Source: an uncultured Ectothiorhodospiraceae bacterium (GTDB lineage Bacteria; Pseudomonadota; Gammaproteobacteria; UBA9214). Taken from it: a stretch of 61,840 bases of DNA. The stretch covers positions 1 through 61,840 of the forward strand of contig CAMYJI010000034.1 in assembly GCA_947258545.1 (NCBI GenBank), given 5' to 3'. Numbering within the stretch: position 1 is the first letter of the stretch; each line of letters begins with the position of its first letter. The notes below the pieces were generated by a model. The model saw only the letters and a list, made by a program, of their open reading frames with translations. It had not been told where the DNA came from and searched no databases. A program made the translations under genes and the position numbers. Below, piece after piece: positions 25,648-38,183 of this stretch.

Positions 25648-27729
25648 GTGGTCACGGGCCGATACGCGCGCACCGCTGGCCTGCTGACAGTCATCCTGCT
25701 GGCAGGGGTCGCGCTGACCGCTGACGCCCTGGAAAGCATCAGTCTCACCCTGGGACGCATTGCAGGCACCGGCTGGTCACTGGATGAAGTAGCGACCCGG
25801 CTGGTCTGGCGTGACCCGCAGACGGCCACGTTGCAGCTGACAGCGACGCGGGCCCGGCTGCCCGAACCCCTCGGAACGATTGCGGGCCTGCAACTCGACT
25901 GCCCGGACGCCCTGATTGCCGCGGATGAGGTTTCCTGCGGCCGCGCCCGACTGGAATTCAGCTCGGATCGGGTCGGGCCGCAGCAGATCCGGACGGGGTT
26001 CAGGTACCGATTCAGTGACCGGCGCCTGCGGCTGGACCTGGCCAATATTCGCCTCGACGGTGGCCGCCTGTCGGTCAAGGCTGTCCAGGCAGCACATGGC
26101 TGGGACCTGACCCTGCAGGCTGAGGGCTTACAACTGGAAGCACTCGCAGCGCGCCTTGCCGCCGCCGGTATCCTGCCGGTACCGGTTACCGGTGCCGGCA
26201 CGCTGGCCGTCAGCGCGCAACTCAAGGGAAAAGCGGCGCGCCTCGACACGGGCCAGGTGTCTGTCCGGCTGCAGTCCGGCAATTTCTCGGATGCGGAAGG
26301 CCGCCTGGCGGGCGAGAACCTCGAACTCCTGGTCGATGCCGACGTGGCGGCACACGGTGCCAATTGGGGCATCAGCGGTGAACTGAGCGCGCAACAGGGG
26401 CAGGTCTATATCGATCCCGTATTTATTGACACGACCAAGACGCCGGTTCATGCCAGTGCCCGGTTCAACTGGCATCCCGGTCGCCGCCGGATCAACCTGC
26501 ATGCCTTCGACTACCAGCACACGAAAACCGTCAGGCTGCATGCCAATGGCAGCCTCGATCTCGATGCACCCGCAGCGCTTGAGGCGCTCTCGGTTGATGT
26601 GCAGGAGGGGACATTTCCGGAGCTCTATGACACCTATTTTCAACCCTGGCTAATCGACACGGTGCTGGCGGACTTGGACACCGACGGGGATCTTGTCGCG
26701 CAGCTGCACTGGCAGGACGGCAGGCTGGCCAGCGCCCGGCTGCAACCTAATGGGCTGACAATCCACGACCGGGAGGCGCGGTTCGGTTTCGGCGGGCTGG
26801 ATGGGCGGATCGACTGGGCCGGGCAGGGGCCGGCGCGGCAGTCACAACTGACTTGGGAGCAGGGCCATGTCTACCGTGTGCCCCTGGGCCGTTCACAGCT
26901 ACGGGTGGAATCGGCAGGGTCCAGCGTCCGCCTGCAGGAGCCGGCTCGTATAGCCGTGCTGGACGGAGAGCTGCAGGTGGAAGAGTTCGAACTGGAATAC
27001 GCACCGGGTGCTGATTCGCGCTGGCACGTGGATGGCATCCTGACCCCGGTGTCCATGAGCGAGCTGACCCGCGCGCTGGGCTGGCCGGAATTCGGCGGCA
27101 AGCTGTCCGGCGTGATCCCGGACGTGAACTACCGGGACGGCGACCTGTCCGTGGGTGGCATGCTATTGGTGCGGGTATTCGATGGCGAGGTCACCCTGAG
27201 TAAGCTGCGGCTGGCACAGCCCTTGTCCGTCGTGCCGCGGCTGTGGGTCGATGCACGGGCCAGTAATATCGACCTGGAGACATTGACCCGGACATTCTCG
27301 TTTGGCCGCATTGAAGGCCGTCTCGACGGCCGGGTGGATGAGCTGTACATGGAGGCCTGGCGTCCGGTTGCCTTCGATGCCGCGTTTGCGACCCCGCCTG
27401 GCGACAAGTCGCGTCACCGCATCAGTCAGAAGGCGGTGGACAATATCTCCAGCATCGGTGGCGGTGGGCTCAGTGGTGCCCTGTCGCGCAGCTTCATGCG
27501 TTTCTTCAAGGATTTTCCCTATGACAGGCTGGGGCTCAGCTGCCGCCTGGAGAATGGGACCTGTGAAATGGATGGGGTGGCGCCGGCGGCAAACGGTTAT
27601 TATATCGTCAAGAGCCGGCTGTTGCCCCCGCGCCTCGATGTTATTGGCTATGCCGACCGGGTCGACTGGGAAAGCCTGGTATCGCAGCTGATCGCGGTGA
27701 CCCAGCGCCAGGGCGCCGTGGTCAAGTGA
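25648..27729 (+). CDS. ydbH: YdbH-like AsmA-family intermembrane protein
   Basis: A 693-residue protein with an N-terminal membrane anchor (about residues 9-28) followed by long repetitive beta-strand sequence typical of AsmA-like bridge proteins that carry phospholipid between inner and outer membranes. The C-terminal part has YdbH-type features (KAVDNISSIGGGGLSGALSR, FMRFFKDFPYDRLGLSCRLE). E. coli YdbH is longer (879). The call is strengthened by the neighbour, a YdbL-domain lipoprotein, since ydbH-ynbE-ydbL form an operon in E. coli. It starts with GTG two bases after the cysM stop. Confidence 0.8.
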   Translation: MVTGRYARTAGLLTVILLAGVALTADALESISLTLGRIAGTGWSLDEVATRLVWRDPQTATLQLTATRARLPEPLGTIAGLQLDCPDALIAADEVSCGRARLEFSSDRVGPQQIRTGFRYRFSDRRLRLDLANIRLDGGRLSVKAVQAAHGWDLTLQAEGLQLEALAARLAAAGILPVPVTGAGTLAVSAQLKGKAARLDTGQVSVRLQSGNFSDAEGRLAGENLELLVDADVAAHGANWGISGELSAQQGQVYIDPVFIDTTKTPVHASARFNWHPGRRRINLHAFDYQHTKTVRLHANGSLDLDAPAALEALSVDVQEGTFPELYDTYFQPWLIDTVLADLDTDGDLVAQLHWQDGRLASARLQPNGLTIHDREARFGFGGLDGRIDWAGQGPARQSQLTWEQGHVYRVPLGRSQLRVESAGSSVRLQEPARIAVLDGELQVEEFELEYAPGADSRWHVDGILTPVSMSELTRALGWPEFGGKLSGVIPDVNYRDGDLSVGGMLLVRVFDGEVTLSKLRLAQPLSVVPRLWVDARASNIDLETLTRTFSFGRIEGRLDGRVDELYMEAWRPVAFDAAFATPPGDKSRHRISQKAVDNISSIGGGGLSGALSRSFMRFFKDFPYDRLGLSCRLENGTCEMDGVAPAANGYYIVKSRLLPPRLDVIGYADRVDWESLVSQLIAVTQRQGAVVK

Positions 27730-27823
27730 TCTGGTCTTGCAGGGAATGTTAACCTTGTGCCATTGGCAGCGTTATTACATTTACTGAGATAATGTCTTTC
27801 TCGTGGAGCTAAGAGGACAGGTG

Positions 27824-28423
27824 ATGAAAACACTACGTATTCCCATGGCCATGTTGCTGATGCTGTTTGCAGCGGCCTGTGTCACGATCAATGTATATTT
27901 TCCCGCCGAGGCCGCCGAGAAGGCAGCCGACCGCATCATCAAGGACGTCTACGGTGAACAGCCGGCGCCGGCTCCGGCGACCGAGCCGCAGTCCTGGTTG
28001 CTGCCGAAAAGCGCGCCGGCACGCTATCGCTATGGCCTGCTTGACTGGCTGGTCTCACCGGCGCATGCCGGGGCCGATCTATCGGTCAACACACCGGCCA
28101 TTCGCCAGCTCAAGGCGGACATGGAGCAGCGCCACAGGCAGCTGGCACCGCATTATGCCTCCGGTGCAGTCGGTATGACCCATGACGGTGAGATTGCTAT
28201 ACGTGACCAGACCCTGATCCCGCTGAAGGACAGGAACACGGTGAAGCAACTTGTTTCGAAAGAGAACCGCGATCGCGGCGCGCTGTACTCGGAGATCGCG
28301 CGCGCCAATGAGCAGCCGGAGTGGGAGGGCGAGATACGTCAGACCTTTGCCCGGCGCTGGGTGGACAATGCCCCCGGTGGCTGGTGGTACAGTAACCAGG
28401 GCGGCAGCTGGAAACAGAAATAG
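27824..28423 (+). CDS. YdbL-domain (DUF1318) lipoprotein, apparent YnbE-YdbL combination
   Basis: A 199-residue protein starting MKTLRIPMAMLLMLF with a lipobox ending AAACVTINVYF. The Cys would be lipidated and followed by a short TIN-containing beta-strand and a helix (AEAAEKAADRIIKDV). The C-terminal half, from ADLSVNTPAIRQLKADMEQR, is the DUF1318/YdbL domain (GAVGMTHDGEIAIRDQTLIP, NRDRGALYSEIARAN, ARRWVDNAPGGWWY). In E. coli the lipoprotein YnbE and the soluble YdbL are separate. Here one polypeptide seems to carry both. A proline-rich linker at about 44-55 separates the parts. The start is ATG 27824 with AGGACAG upstream. Confidence 0.78.
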   Translation: MKTLRIPMAMLLMLFAAACVTINVYFPAEAAEKAADRIIKDVYGEQPAPAPATEPQSWLLPKSAPARYRYGLLDWLVSPAHAGADLSVNTPAIRQLKADMEQRHRQLAPHYASGAVGMTHDGEIAIRDQTLIPLKDRNTVKQLVSKENRDRGALYSEIARANEQPEWEGEIRQTFARRWVDNAPGGWWYSNQGGSWKQK

Positions 28424-28447
28424 GTCTTCTCATTTTCTACAGCCCAT

Positions 28448-28566
28448 TCTCACCGCAGAGGCGCAAAGGACGCAAACTAAAGAAAATCATTGCCAATACT
28501 CTCATCATTGTGATTTTTTAATATGAATGCGCCTTTCTCTGTGACCTCGGCGTCTCTGCGGTGAAC
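28448..28566. repeat. CACCGCAAAG-family element, copy 3
   Basis: Left arm from 28448 (TTCTCACCGCAGAGGCGCAA then AGGACGCAAAC), right arm about 28538-28566 (CCTCGGCGTCTCTGCGGTGA at its end). The interior of about 60 bp is AT-rich and has no gene. It lies between the YdbL-domain gene and the exonuclease gene. Confidence 0.75.
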
Positions 28567-28584
28567 GATTGAAATAATTATTTC

Positions 28585-29361
28585 ATGAATCTTTTTGTAT
28601 TTGATATCGAGACGGTTCCGGATGTGGAGGCCGGCCGGCGGCTGTACCAGCTGAATGACCTGGACGACAAGAATGTCGCCCGGGTCATGTTTCACAAGCG
28701 TTCCCAGGAGTCCGGCGGCTCGGAGTTTCTCCGCCACCACCTGCACCGGATCGTGGCCATCTCCGTGGTGCTGCGCACGGCCGAGCGCTTCAAGGTCTGG
28801 TCGCTGGGTGAGCCGGATGCCGGCGAGGCGGAACTGGTCCAGCGCTTCTTTGACGGCATTGAGCGTTTCTCGCCCACGCTGGTTTCCTGGAACGGATCCG
28901 GTTTCGATCTCCCGGTCATCCACTACCGCAGCCTGTTGCACGGCATCACCGCGCCGCGCTATTGGGATACCGGCCGGGACGATCGTGATTTCAAATGGAA
29001 CAACTACCTGAGCCGCTTTCATGAGCGCCACACCGACCTGATGGATGTCCTGTCCGGATATCAGCCCAGGGCCGCCGCGCGCCTGGACGAGATTGCCACC
29101 CTGCTGGGTTTCCCCGGCAAAATGGGGATGAGCGGCGACAAGGTCTGGGATAGTTACCAGGCCGGAGATATCGAGGGAATCCGCAACTACTGCGAAACCG
29201 ATGTGCTCAATACCTGTCTGGTCTACCTGCGCTTCGAGTTGATACGCGGCCACCTGAGCGCGGATCAATACGAGCAGGCCTGTCAGCAGATCCGGGACGA
29301 ACTGAAGCATTCCGACAAGCCGCACCTGACGGAGTTCCTGCAGACCTGGCAGGCAGGCTGA
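28585..29361 (+). CDS. 3'-5' exonuclease, DnaQ-like DEDD fold
   Basis: A 258-residue predicted exonuclease of the PolB-exonuclease-like family. Exo I is FVFDIETVPD at residues 4-13 (catalytic Asp and Glu). Exo II is LVSWNGSGFDLPVIHYRSL near residue 99. Exo III is IRNYCETDVLNTCLVYLRF near residue 190. No polymerase domain is attached. Proteins of this type are taken to be DNA exonucleases, but the substrate is not established. It is flanked on both sides by CACCGCAAAG-family repeat elements. Confidence 0.83.
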   Translation: MNLFVFDIETVPDVEAGRRLYQLNDLDDKNVARVMFHKRSQESGGSEFLRHHLHRIVAISVVLRTAERFKVWSLGEPDAGEAELVQRFFDGIERFSPTLVSWNGSGFDLPVIHYRSLLHGITAPRYWDTGRDDRDFKWNNYLSRFHERHTDLMDVLSGYQPRAAARLDEIATLLGFPGKMGMSGDKVWDSYQAGDIEGIRNYCETDVLNTCLVYLRFELIRGHLSADQYEQACQQIRDELKHSDKPHLTEFLQTWQAG

Positions 29362-29390
29362 TTGAAGTGTACGTTCGTGTGGAATGAATA

Positions 29391-29532
29391 ACTCACCGCA
29401 GAGACGCGGAGAGCGCTGAGAAAGGATTTGAATAAATGATAATAACTTTCTCTCTATGATTTAGTACATATTACGTTCACATTTTTTGATTATTAGACCA
29501 CTCTGCGTTCTCCGCGTCTCTGCGGTGAGTTA
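29391..29532. repeat. CACCGCAAAG-family element, copy 4
   Basis: Left arm 29391-29425 (ACTCACCGCAGAGACGCGGA...), right arm about 29500-29532 (CTCTGCGTTCTCCGCGTCTC then TGCGGTGAGTT). The outer 18 bp pair perfectly. The interior is AT-rich. It ends 28 bp before rlmD, so a transcript would carry a stable hairpin in the rlmD leader. Confidence 0.78.
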
Positions 29533-29560
29533 CGGGCTTCCGGTACATTCCACATTATAA

Positions 29561-30895
29561 ATGAGTAAACGCACCCGCAGACAACGCCTGCCCGGTCCGT
29601 GCGAGCGGATCACGATCGACTCGCTGACGCATGATGGTCGCGGTGTGGCCCACCGGGACGGTAAGGCGGTCTTTATCGATGGTGCCTTGCCGGGCGAAGA
29701 AGTCGGATTTGAGTACCTGGCGACCCACCGCAAGTATGACGAGGGACGCGTCACCACGGTACATCGCTCCTCGCCCGAGCGGGTCGAACCAGGATGTCCG
29801 CATTTCGGCGTGTGCGGTGGCTGTAACCTGCAGCATATGGCGGCGGCTGCACAGATCAGCTCGAAACAGCAGGTGCTGCTGGACAATCTGCAGCATATCG
29901 GCAAGGTAGAGCCGGCGGCGCTGCTGGACCCGCTGACCGGTCCGGTGTGGGGTTACCGCACCAAGGCGCGACTCGGGGTCAAGCATGTCATCAAGAAGGG
30001 CAGGGTGCTGGTCGGGTTTCGGGAAAAGCGCAGTGCCTTGCTCGCGGACCTGGAGTGCTGCGAGGTACTGCATCCGTCGGTTGGCCGGCGTATTGGGGAG
30101 CTTGCACAGCTGATCGATCAATTAAACGCCAGGGCGCGTATTCCTCAGATCGAAGTAGCCGTTGCCGAATCGGCCACCGCACTGGTATTTCGGAACCTCG
30201 ATCCACTGGAGGCGGCGGACCTGGAGAGGTTGACGCAGTTTGCCGCTAACACGGGCATCCATATCTACCTGCAGCCGGCCGGGCCGGACAGCGTGCAGCT
30301 GTTGTGGCCGGATGAGTCGACCCTGATCTATCGCTTGCCGGGACAGGCTATCGAGATCGAGTTCAGGCCGACCGACTTTGCCCAGATCAATCAGGATATC
30401 AACAGGCAGATTGCCGGGCGGGTACTGGAATTGCTTGACCTTGACAATACGCAGCGTGTGCTGGACCTGTTTTGCGGGCTGGGCAATTTCACCTTGCCGG
30501 TGGCGCGCCATGCCGTTCAGGTCACGGGTGTCGAGGGGGATGCCGGCTTGGTCAGCCGGGCACGTGAGAATGCGCACCGCAATGGCCTTCGCAATGTCAC
30601 CTTTCATACGGCCGACCTGGCCGAACGTGTGACCGAGGCGGCCTGGGCCGGCGTGGCCTACGATCGGGTGCTGCTCGACCCGCCACGCAGCGGGGCGGCG
30701 GCCGTCATGGACCTGCTGGGAAATATCAGACCCGAACGCATCGTCTATGTTTCCTGTCACCCGGGTTCACTGGCCCGCGACGCGGACCGGCTGGTCAATG
30801 AGTTCGGCTACCGGCTGCAGGCGGCCGGTGTGATGGACATGTTCCCGCACACCGCGCATGTGGAATCGATTGCCCTGTTTGAATACATCAAATAA
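29561..30895 (+). CDS. rlmD: 23S rRNA (uracil-1939-C5)-methyltransferase
   Basis: A SAM-dependent methylase of 23S rRNA with an N-terminal TRAM domain and a [4Fe-4S] cluster. The 444 residues match RlmD/RumA. The TRAM domain is at residues 10-70. The cluster Cys residues are in CPHFGVCGGCNLQHM with a fourth Cys in LECCEVLHP. SAM binding is by LDLFCGLGNFTLPVARH, with LLDPPRSGA and the catalytic Cys in YVSCHPGSLARD. Single gene between repeat elements. Confidence 0.95.
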   Translation: MSKRTRRQRLPGPCERITIDSLTHDGRGVAHRDGKAVFIDGALPGEEVGFEYLATHRKYDEGRVTTVHRSSPERVEPGCPHFGVCGGCNLQHMAAAAQISSKQQVLLDNLQHIGKVEPAALLDPLTGPVWGYRTKARLGVKHVIKKGRVLVGFREKRSALLADLECCEVLHPSVGRRIGELAQLIDQLNARARIPQIEVAVAESATALVFRNLDPLEAADLERLTQFAANTGIHIYLQPAGPDSVQLLWPDESTLIYRLPGQAIEIEFRPTDFAQINQDINRQIAGRVLELLDLDNTQRVLDLFCGLGNFTLPVARHAVQVTGVEGDAGLVSRARENAHRNGLRNVTFHTADLAERVTEAAWAGVAYDRVLLDPPRSGAAAVMDLLGNIRPERIVYVSCHPGSLARDADRLVNEFGYRLQAAGVMDMFPHTAHVESIALFEYIK

Positions 30896-30903
30896 AAAAC
30901 ATA

Positions 30904-31021
30904 TTCACCGCAGAGACGCAGAGGACGCAGAGAAACAAAAAAATATCACCGCAAAGGCACACGACGGCAGGGCTTCCTGATGAATTAGATGGCCGCTGTA
31001 GGAGCGCCTTGCAGGCGCGAT
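30904..31021. repeat. CACCGCAAAG-family remnant, copy 5, next to a REP unit
   Basis: Only left-arm-like sequence is present: TTCACCGCAGAGACGCAGAG... at 30904-30935 and a second, shorter direct copy CACCGCAAAGGCACACGACGG at about 30947-30967, with no inverted partner. Immediately after comes the fourth GTAGGAGCGCCTTGCAGGCG unit at 30996-31021. This looks like a decayed or incompletely mobilised element. Confidence 0.65.
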
Positions 31022-31035
31022 GCATTAATGGGTCG

Positions 31036-31644
31036 TTATTGTTTGTACCAGCGCCGGGTGAGCGCACGGTAGATCCGGTTCGGGTACCAGCGTTTGCCGA
31101 TACTGCCGTTGTAACGGGCCAGCGCCTTGAACATGTTGCCCTTTTCCCTTTTCAAGTAGTAACTCAGGATGGTGCAGCCGAGACGGATATTGGTGCCGAT
31201 GTGAAACAGGTTGTCATCCGGATGACCGATTTCATCCAGCCAGAATGGCATGATCTGCATCAGGCCCTGGGCCCCCGCCGAGGAGATCGCAAAGTGATCA
31301 TAGTTGCTTTCCACCTCGATCAGCGCCAGGATCAGTTCCGGTTCGAGGTCGGCGCGGCCTGCCTCGTAATGCACGGTCTTGAGGATCTTCAGGCGCTCCT
31401 CCGGGTCCTTTACGCGCTTCTGCAGACGGCTCGACATATCCGTCAGCCAGACCTCGGCATCAAAGCGGTCACTGAAACTGTCGCTGGACTCGATGGCCTC
31501 GATCAGGATCTGCCGCAGGGAATCATCCGGGCGTTCCAGGGTAGCCGCCGCGGCATCGAAGACACTCGCAAAGAGCAGTATCCCCAGCCAGGCTGATAGC
31601 ACGAGTCCGGTCGAGAGTGGTGGATTGGGCGCCATAATGTTCAT
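31036..31644 (-). CDS. lytic transglycosylase, SLT domain
   Basis: A periplasmic murein lytic transglycosylase. From ATG 31644 (MNIMAPNPPL) the 202-residue product has a signal peptide/anchor (SAWLGILLFASVFDAAAAT). An SLT domain follows, with the catalytic Glu in ELILALIEVESNYDHFAIS, then SAGAQGLMQIMPFW and the ALARYNGSIGKRWYPNRIYR C-terminus. The frame is open to 31689, but the extra residues would overlap proS further and have no signal-peptide logic. It overlaps or abuts proS downstream of that gene on the same strand. Confidence 0.88.
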   Translation of the reverse strand: MNIMAPNPPLSTGLVLSAWLGILLFASVFDAAAATLERPDDSLRQILIEAIESSDSFSDRFDAEVWLTDMSSRLQKRVKDPEERLKILKTVHYEAGRADLEPELILALIEVESNYDHFAISSAGAQGLMQIMPFWLDEIGHPDDNLFHIGTNIRLGCTILSYYLKREKGNMFKALARYNGSIGKRWYPNRIYRALTRRWYKQ

Positions 31645-31651
31645 TATCGGC

Positions 31652-33364
31652 CTAGTTGGGCAACAGTTTATTACTGAGAAAGTCCACAATCCCGGCGCGT
31701 TTTATGTCCTCGCTGGCATCCGCGCAGCGTGACTTGTACTCAACCAGTCCATGATCGAGATTCTTCTCGCCGATCACCACGCGGTGCGGTATGCCGATTA
31801 GTTCCATATCGGCAAACATGACCCCGGGACGCACCTCGCGGTCGTCCAGCAAGACTTCCAGCCCGGCAGCGCGCAGTTCCTCATAGAGCGCATCGGCGGC
31901 CTCCCGGACACGTTGTGATTTCTTCATGTTCATCGGCAGCAGGGCCACCTGGAACGGGGCGATCGGATCGGGCCAGATCATGCCCTGTTCGTCGTGGTTC
32001 TGTTCAATCGCGGCCGCCACGATCCGCGATACGCCGATTCCGTAGCAACCCATGACCATGTCGACATCGCGACCCTGTTCGTCCAGTACCGTGGCCTTCA
32101 TGGTCTGGCTGTACTTGTCGCCCAGCTGGAAGATATGGCCGACCTCGATACCACGCGCAATCGTCAGCCGGCCCTTGCCATCCGGACTTGGGTCGCCATT
32201 GACGACATTGCGCAGGTCGGTGGTCTGCGGTTCCTGCTGATCGCGTCCCCAGTTCACCCCGGTCAGGTGCTGGCCGTCCTGGTTGGCGCCACAGACAAAA
32301 TCAGCGAGGTATGCGGCCGCATGGTCCACGATCACCGGAATGGAGAGTCCCACGGGACCGAGCGAGCCGGCCGAACACCCGGCCGCGCTGCGGATCTGTT
32401 CGTCACTGGCGAATTCCAGCGGCTGGGCGACGGCGGGGTGTTTTTCCGCCTTGACGGCGTTCAGCTCGTGGTCGCCGCGCAGTACCAGCGCGACGACATC
32501 GGCCTCCGTGCCCTGAACCAGCAGGGTCTTGAGACAACGCTCCGCTGGCATCTCCAGATAAGCGCAGACCTCCTCGATGCTGTGCTGGCCGGGTGTTGCC
32601 ACCGATTGCATCTCGCTGGTCGGTGCCGGTCGTGTGATGGTGAGTGCCGCGGCCTCTGCGAGTTCCACATTGGCGGCGTATCCACTGGTATCCGAAAACG
32701 CGATGGCGTCTTCCCCGGAGTCGGCCAGGACATGGAACTCGTGCGAGAGGTTTCCGCCGATCGCACCGCTGTCGGCCTGCACCGGACGGAAGTCCATACC
32801 CAGCCGGGTGAAGATGCGTGTATAAGTCTCGTACATGACCTGGTAGGTCTGTTCCAGCGAATTCTGGTCGGTATGAAAGGAATAGGCATCTTTCATGAGG
32901 AATTCGCGGGCGCGCATGACTCCGAAGCGTGGCCGGATTTCATCGCGGAACTTGGTCTGTATCTGGTAATAGTTAACCGGCAGTTGTTTGTAGCTGCGGA
33001 TCTCGCGACGCGCAATGTCCGTGATGACTTCCTCATGGGTCGGGCCAAAACAGAACTCCCGCTGGTGGCGGTCGTTGATGCGCAGCAATTCCGGTCCGTA
33101 CTGGTCCCAGCGTCCGGATTCCTGCCAGAGTTCGGCCGGCTGGACGGCTGGCATCAACAGTTCCAATGCCCCTGCGTTGTTCAATTCCTCGCGGATGATG
33201 GCCTCGACCTTGCGCAGAACCCTGAGCCCCAGCGGCAGCCAGCTGTAAATGCCGGCCGCCTGCTTGCGGATCATGCCGGCACGCAGCATCAGCTGGTGGC
33301 TGACGATTTCGGCATCGGCCGGAGTTTCTTTCAGGGTGGACAGGGGGAACCGGGACAGGCGCAT
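31652..33364 (-). CDS. proS: prolyl-tRNA synthetase
   Basis: A class II aminoacyl-tRNA synthetase that charges tRNA-Pro. The 570 residues have the bacterial ProS layout. The catalytic core contains [40 protein letters not shown] and the class II motif 2 [20 protein letters not shown]. The editing insertion ([14 protein letters not shown] ... [14 protein letters not shown]) is at about 230-400. The second half of the core has [13 protein letters not shown], and the anticodon-binding domain is C-terminal. The start is ATG 33364. Confidence 0.97.
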   Translation of the reverse strand: MRLSRFPLSTLKETPADAEIVSHQLMLRAGMIRKQAAGIYSWLPLGLRVLRKVEAIIREELNNAGALELLMPAVQPAELWQESGRWDQYGPELLRINDRHQREFCFGPTHEEVITDIARREIRSYKQLPVNYYQIQTKFRDEIRPRFGVMRAREFLMKDAYSFHTDQNSLEQTYQVMYETYTRIFTRLGMDFRPVQADSGAIGGNLSHEFHVLADSGEDAIAFSDTSGYAANVELAEAAALTITRPAPTSEMQSVATPGQHSIEEVCAYLEMPAERCLKTLLVQGTEADVVALVLRGDHELNAVKAEKHPAVAQPLEFASDEQIRSAAGCSAGSLGPVGLSIPVIVDHAAAYLADFVCGANQDGQHLTGVNWGRDQQEPQTTDLRNVVNGDPSPDGKGRLTIARGIEVGHIFQLGDKYSQTMKATVLDEQGRDVDMVMGCYGIGVSRIVAAAIEQNHDEQGMIWPDPIAPFQVALLPMNMKKSQRVREAADALYEELRAAGLEVLLDDREVRPGVMFADMELIGIPHRVVIGEKNLDHGLVEYKSRCADASEDIKRAGIVDFLSNKLLPN

Positions 33365-33438
33365 AATGATTTTGGCTCTATCAGTTGATCAGGCGGGAGA
33401 TTGTAGCGGCCAAACGGTGGCCAGGTACAGAAGCGAGG

Positions 33439-33717
33439 CTATTTGTTCTGCAGTTGCGGGGGCTGCGGCAATACGTTTGCGTCCTTATGGTAATCCAGCG
33501 TTTCATAGTCGATGTCCACTGGCGGCGGCTGGTCGGTGATTTGCCACTGGCCTTCGGTATCGCGCCACTTGTAGAGGCGTGTGGTCTTGCCGGCGGGGGA
33601 GAGGGTGGAACCCGCATCGGAGGCCAGTTTCTGGATTCGGGTCTTGTATTCGGGATTGAGATAGAGGAACAGGCCGGCGAGCAGCAGAACTATCAGCAGC
33701 AGGAACAAGCGCATCAT
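33439..33717 (-). CDS. small membrane-anchored DUF4124-like protein
   Basis: A 92-residue protein with one N-terminal hydrophobic segment (MMRLFLLLIVLLLAGLFLYL) and a short periplasmic part containing RLYKWRDTEGQWQITDQPP, the DUF4124 core pattern (Y-K-W-x-D-x2-G-x3-T-D-x-P). The function of DUF4124 is unknown. It lies downstream of the tautomerase and a second DUF4124 gene on the same strand, and the three probably form one unit. Confidence 0.75.
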   Translation of the reverse strand: MMRLFLLLIVLLLAGLFLYLNPEYKTRIQKLASDAGSTLSPAGKTTRLYKWRDTEGQWQITDQPPPVDIDYETLDYHKDANVLPQPPQLQNK

Positions 33718-33744
33718 CGACTCTCGGGGTCTTACAACGGCGGT

Positions 33745-34089
33745 TCAGAAGGTGCTGCCATTCCAGCCCCACATCTTGCGCGGCGCATCGGCAAATTCGA
33801 TATAGATGCGTTCTGGCTTGATACCGGTCTCTGCGGCGACCAGGTCACACAGGGCGTTCGAGACATCACCGGTGATGGACTCGGGCAGCCCGATACTCTT
33901 CAATTCAAGGTAGGCCAGAAGTTCATCGCTGCCCGCGAACTGCATGGCGGTGTTGGTCTCGACCGAGGTCATCACATAGCGTTCGGGCTTGCCGAGCTGC
34001 TCGGCCACCAGGGTCGAGGATTTGGCGGCCAGTAGCTTCGAGTCGGTCTCCGACAGGGCCTGGTTGGTCTGGATCTTGAGAAACGGCAT
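33745..34089 (-). CDS. MIF-like / phenylpyruvate tautomerase family protein
   Basis: A 114-residue protein of the macrophage-migration-inhibitory-factor tautomerase superfamily. Pro2 (MPFLKIQTNQALSE) is the expected N-terminal catalytic proline after Met removal. The ALCDLVAAETGIKPERIYIE segment and the GWNGSTF end match MIF homologues. It would act as a trimer in the cytosol on keto/enol substrates; the natural bacterial substrate is not known. Placed between two DUF4124-type genes. Confidence 0.85.
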   Translation of the reverse strand: MPFLKIQTNQALSETDSKLLAAKSSTLVAEQLGKPERYVMTSVETNTAMQFAGSDELLAYLELKSIGLPESITGDVSNALCDLVAAETGIKPERIYIEFADAPRKMWGWNGSTF

Positions 34090-34093
34090 GGCA

Positions 34094-34576
34094 CTATTGC
34101 CCCGCCTTGCTGGCCGGTGGCGTGCAGTTCTCCTCTATCTGCCGGTTGGCTTCATCGATGCGTTGCTGGCGATCCTCATCGGTGAGTCGTACGACCTGGC
34201 CATCCGCGGTCCGATAGGCCCGGTTTCCACCCTGCTGGAGCATGGCCAGGTTCCTCCCGGCAGTCGCACAGTTCTCACGGCGAATCTTCTGGATTTCGAC
34301 CCACTGCTTCGCATCGGACGCGCCTTCACGCTTCTCGGTCTGCCGCTTTTCCATGGCATCGACCTGTTCCTTGAGCTTGTCGCTGATCGCGGCGGGGTCG
34401 CCGGTCGGGGCCGGGGGCGGCTTCAGTTCCTGTGTCTCGCGGTTGGGCGGCGGCTTCTGGGTGTAGTGGACTTCACCGCTGTCATCGACCCATTTGTAGA
34501 TGCCGTGTTTATCGGCAGCGAACGATGTGGAGGTCATTAAAACAAGAACGGCTGTCAGGGCGAGGCCTCGGAGCAT
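34094..34576 (-). CDS. DUF4124 domain protein, exported
   Basis: A 160-residue protein with a signal peptide (LALTAVLVLMTSTSFA) and an N-terminal DUF4124 domain right after it (GIYKWVDDSGEVHYTQKPPP). A charged, coiled-coil-prone region rich in Glu, Lys and Gln follows (about 70-150). Function unknown. First gene of the three-gene unit 34576-33439, divergent from ilvB. Confidence 0.8.
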   Translation of the reverse strand: MLRGLALTAVLVLMTSTSFAADKHGIYKWVDDSGEVHYTQKPPPNRETQELKPPPAPTGDPAAISDKLKEQVDAMEKRQTEKREGASDAKQWVEIQKIRRENCATAGRNLAMLQQGGNRAYRTADGQVVRLTDEDRQQRIDEANRQIEENCTPPASKAGQ

Positions 34577-34732
34577 GATTTTTTCCCCTTCACTGAGTCA
34601 GTTGCCTTATCCATAACTGGAATCTATGACGATATTATGGATGTTTTGCGTTGAGGACAAGCGATCCCGGTCACAGTCCGGCCTCTGGCAAAGGTGCCCG
34701 GAAATTGATACAGCTCGGGGCGTGTGCATCGC

Positions 34733-34761
34733 TTGACCTTTACTTGGAATATCAGTACTTT
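34733..34761 (+). promoter_or_regulatory. candidate sigma-70 promoter for ilvB
   Basis: TTGACC (34733-34738), a 17-bp spacer and TACTTT (34756-34761). The -35 is good and the -10 only fair. Transcription would start near 34768, just ahead of the hairpin at 34776. Confidence 0.4.
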
Positions 34762-34775
34762 CTACTATTGCTTGA

Positions 34776-34800
34776 ATGCCCGTTCCAGCGGGCATTTTTT
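34776..34800 (+). terminator. terminator-like hairpin ahead of ilvB (possible attenuator)
   Basis: A 7-bp stem ATGCCCG/CGGGCAT with loop TTCCAG is followed by TTTTTT. It lies 40 bp before the ilvB start and after the candidate promoter, so it could attenuate the ilv operon. It could also simply end transcription coming from the left, although the left-hand gene runs the other way. No branched-chain-rich leader peptide was found. Confidence 0.55.
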
Positions 34801-34839
34801 CATGGCGTTAATTCAGAGCGGGACTGATTACAGGAGACC

Positions 34840-38121
<3,282 letters not shown>

Positions 38122-38183
38122 TCATCCACTAGCCCAGCGTTTGACCTGAATCGCGCTGTATACTGAACCACGGTGCACGGTTG

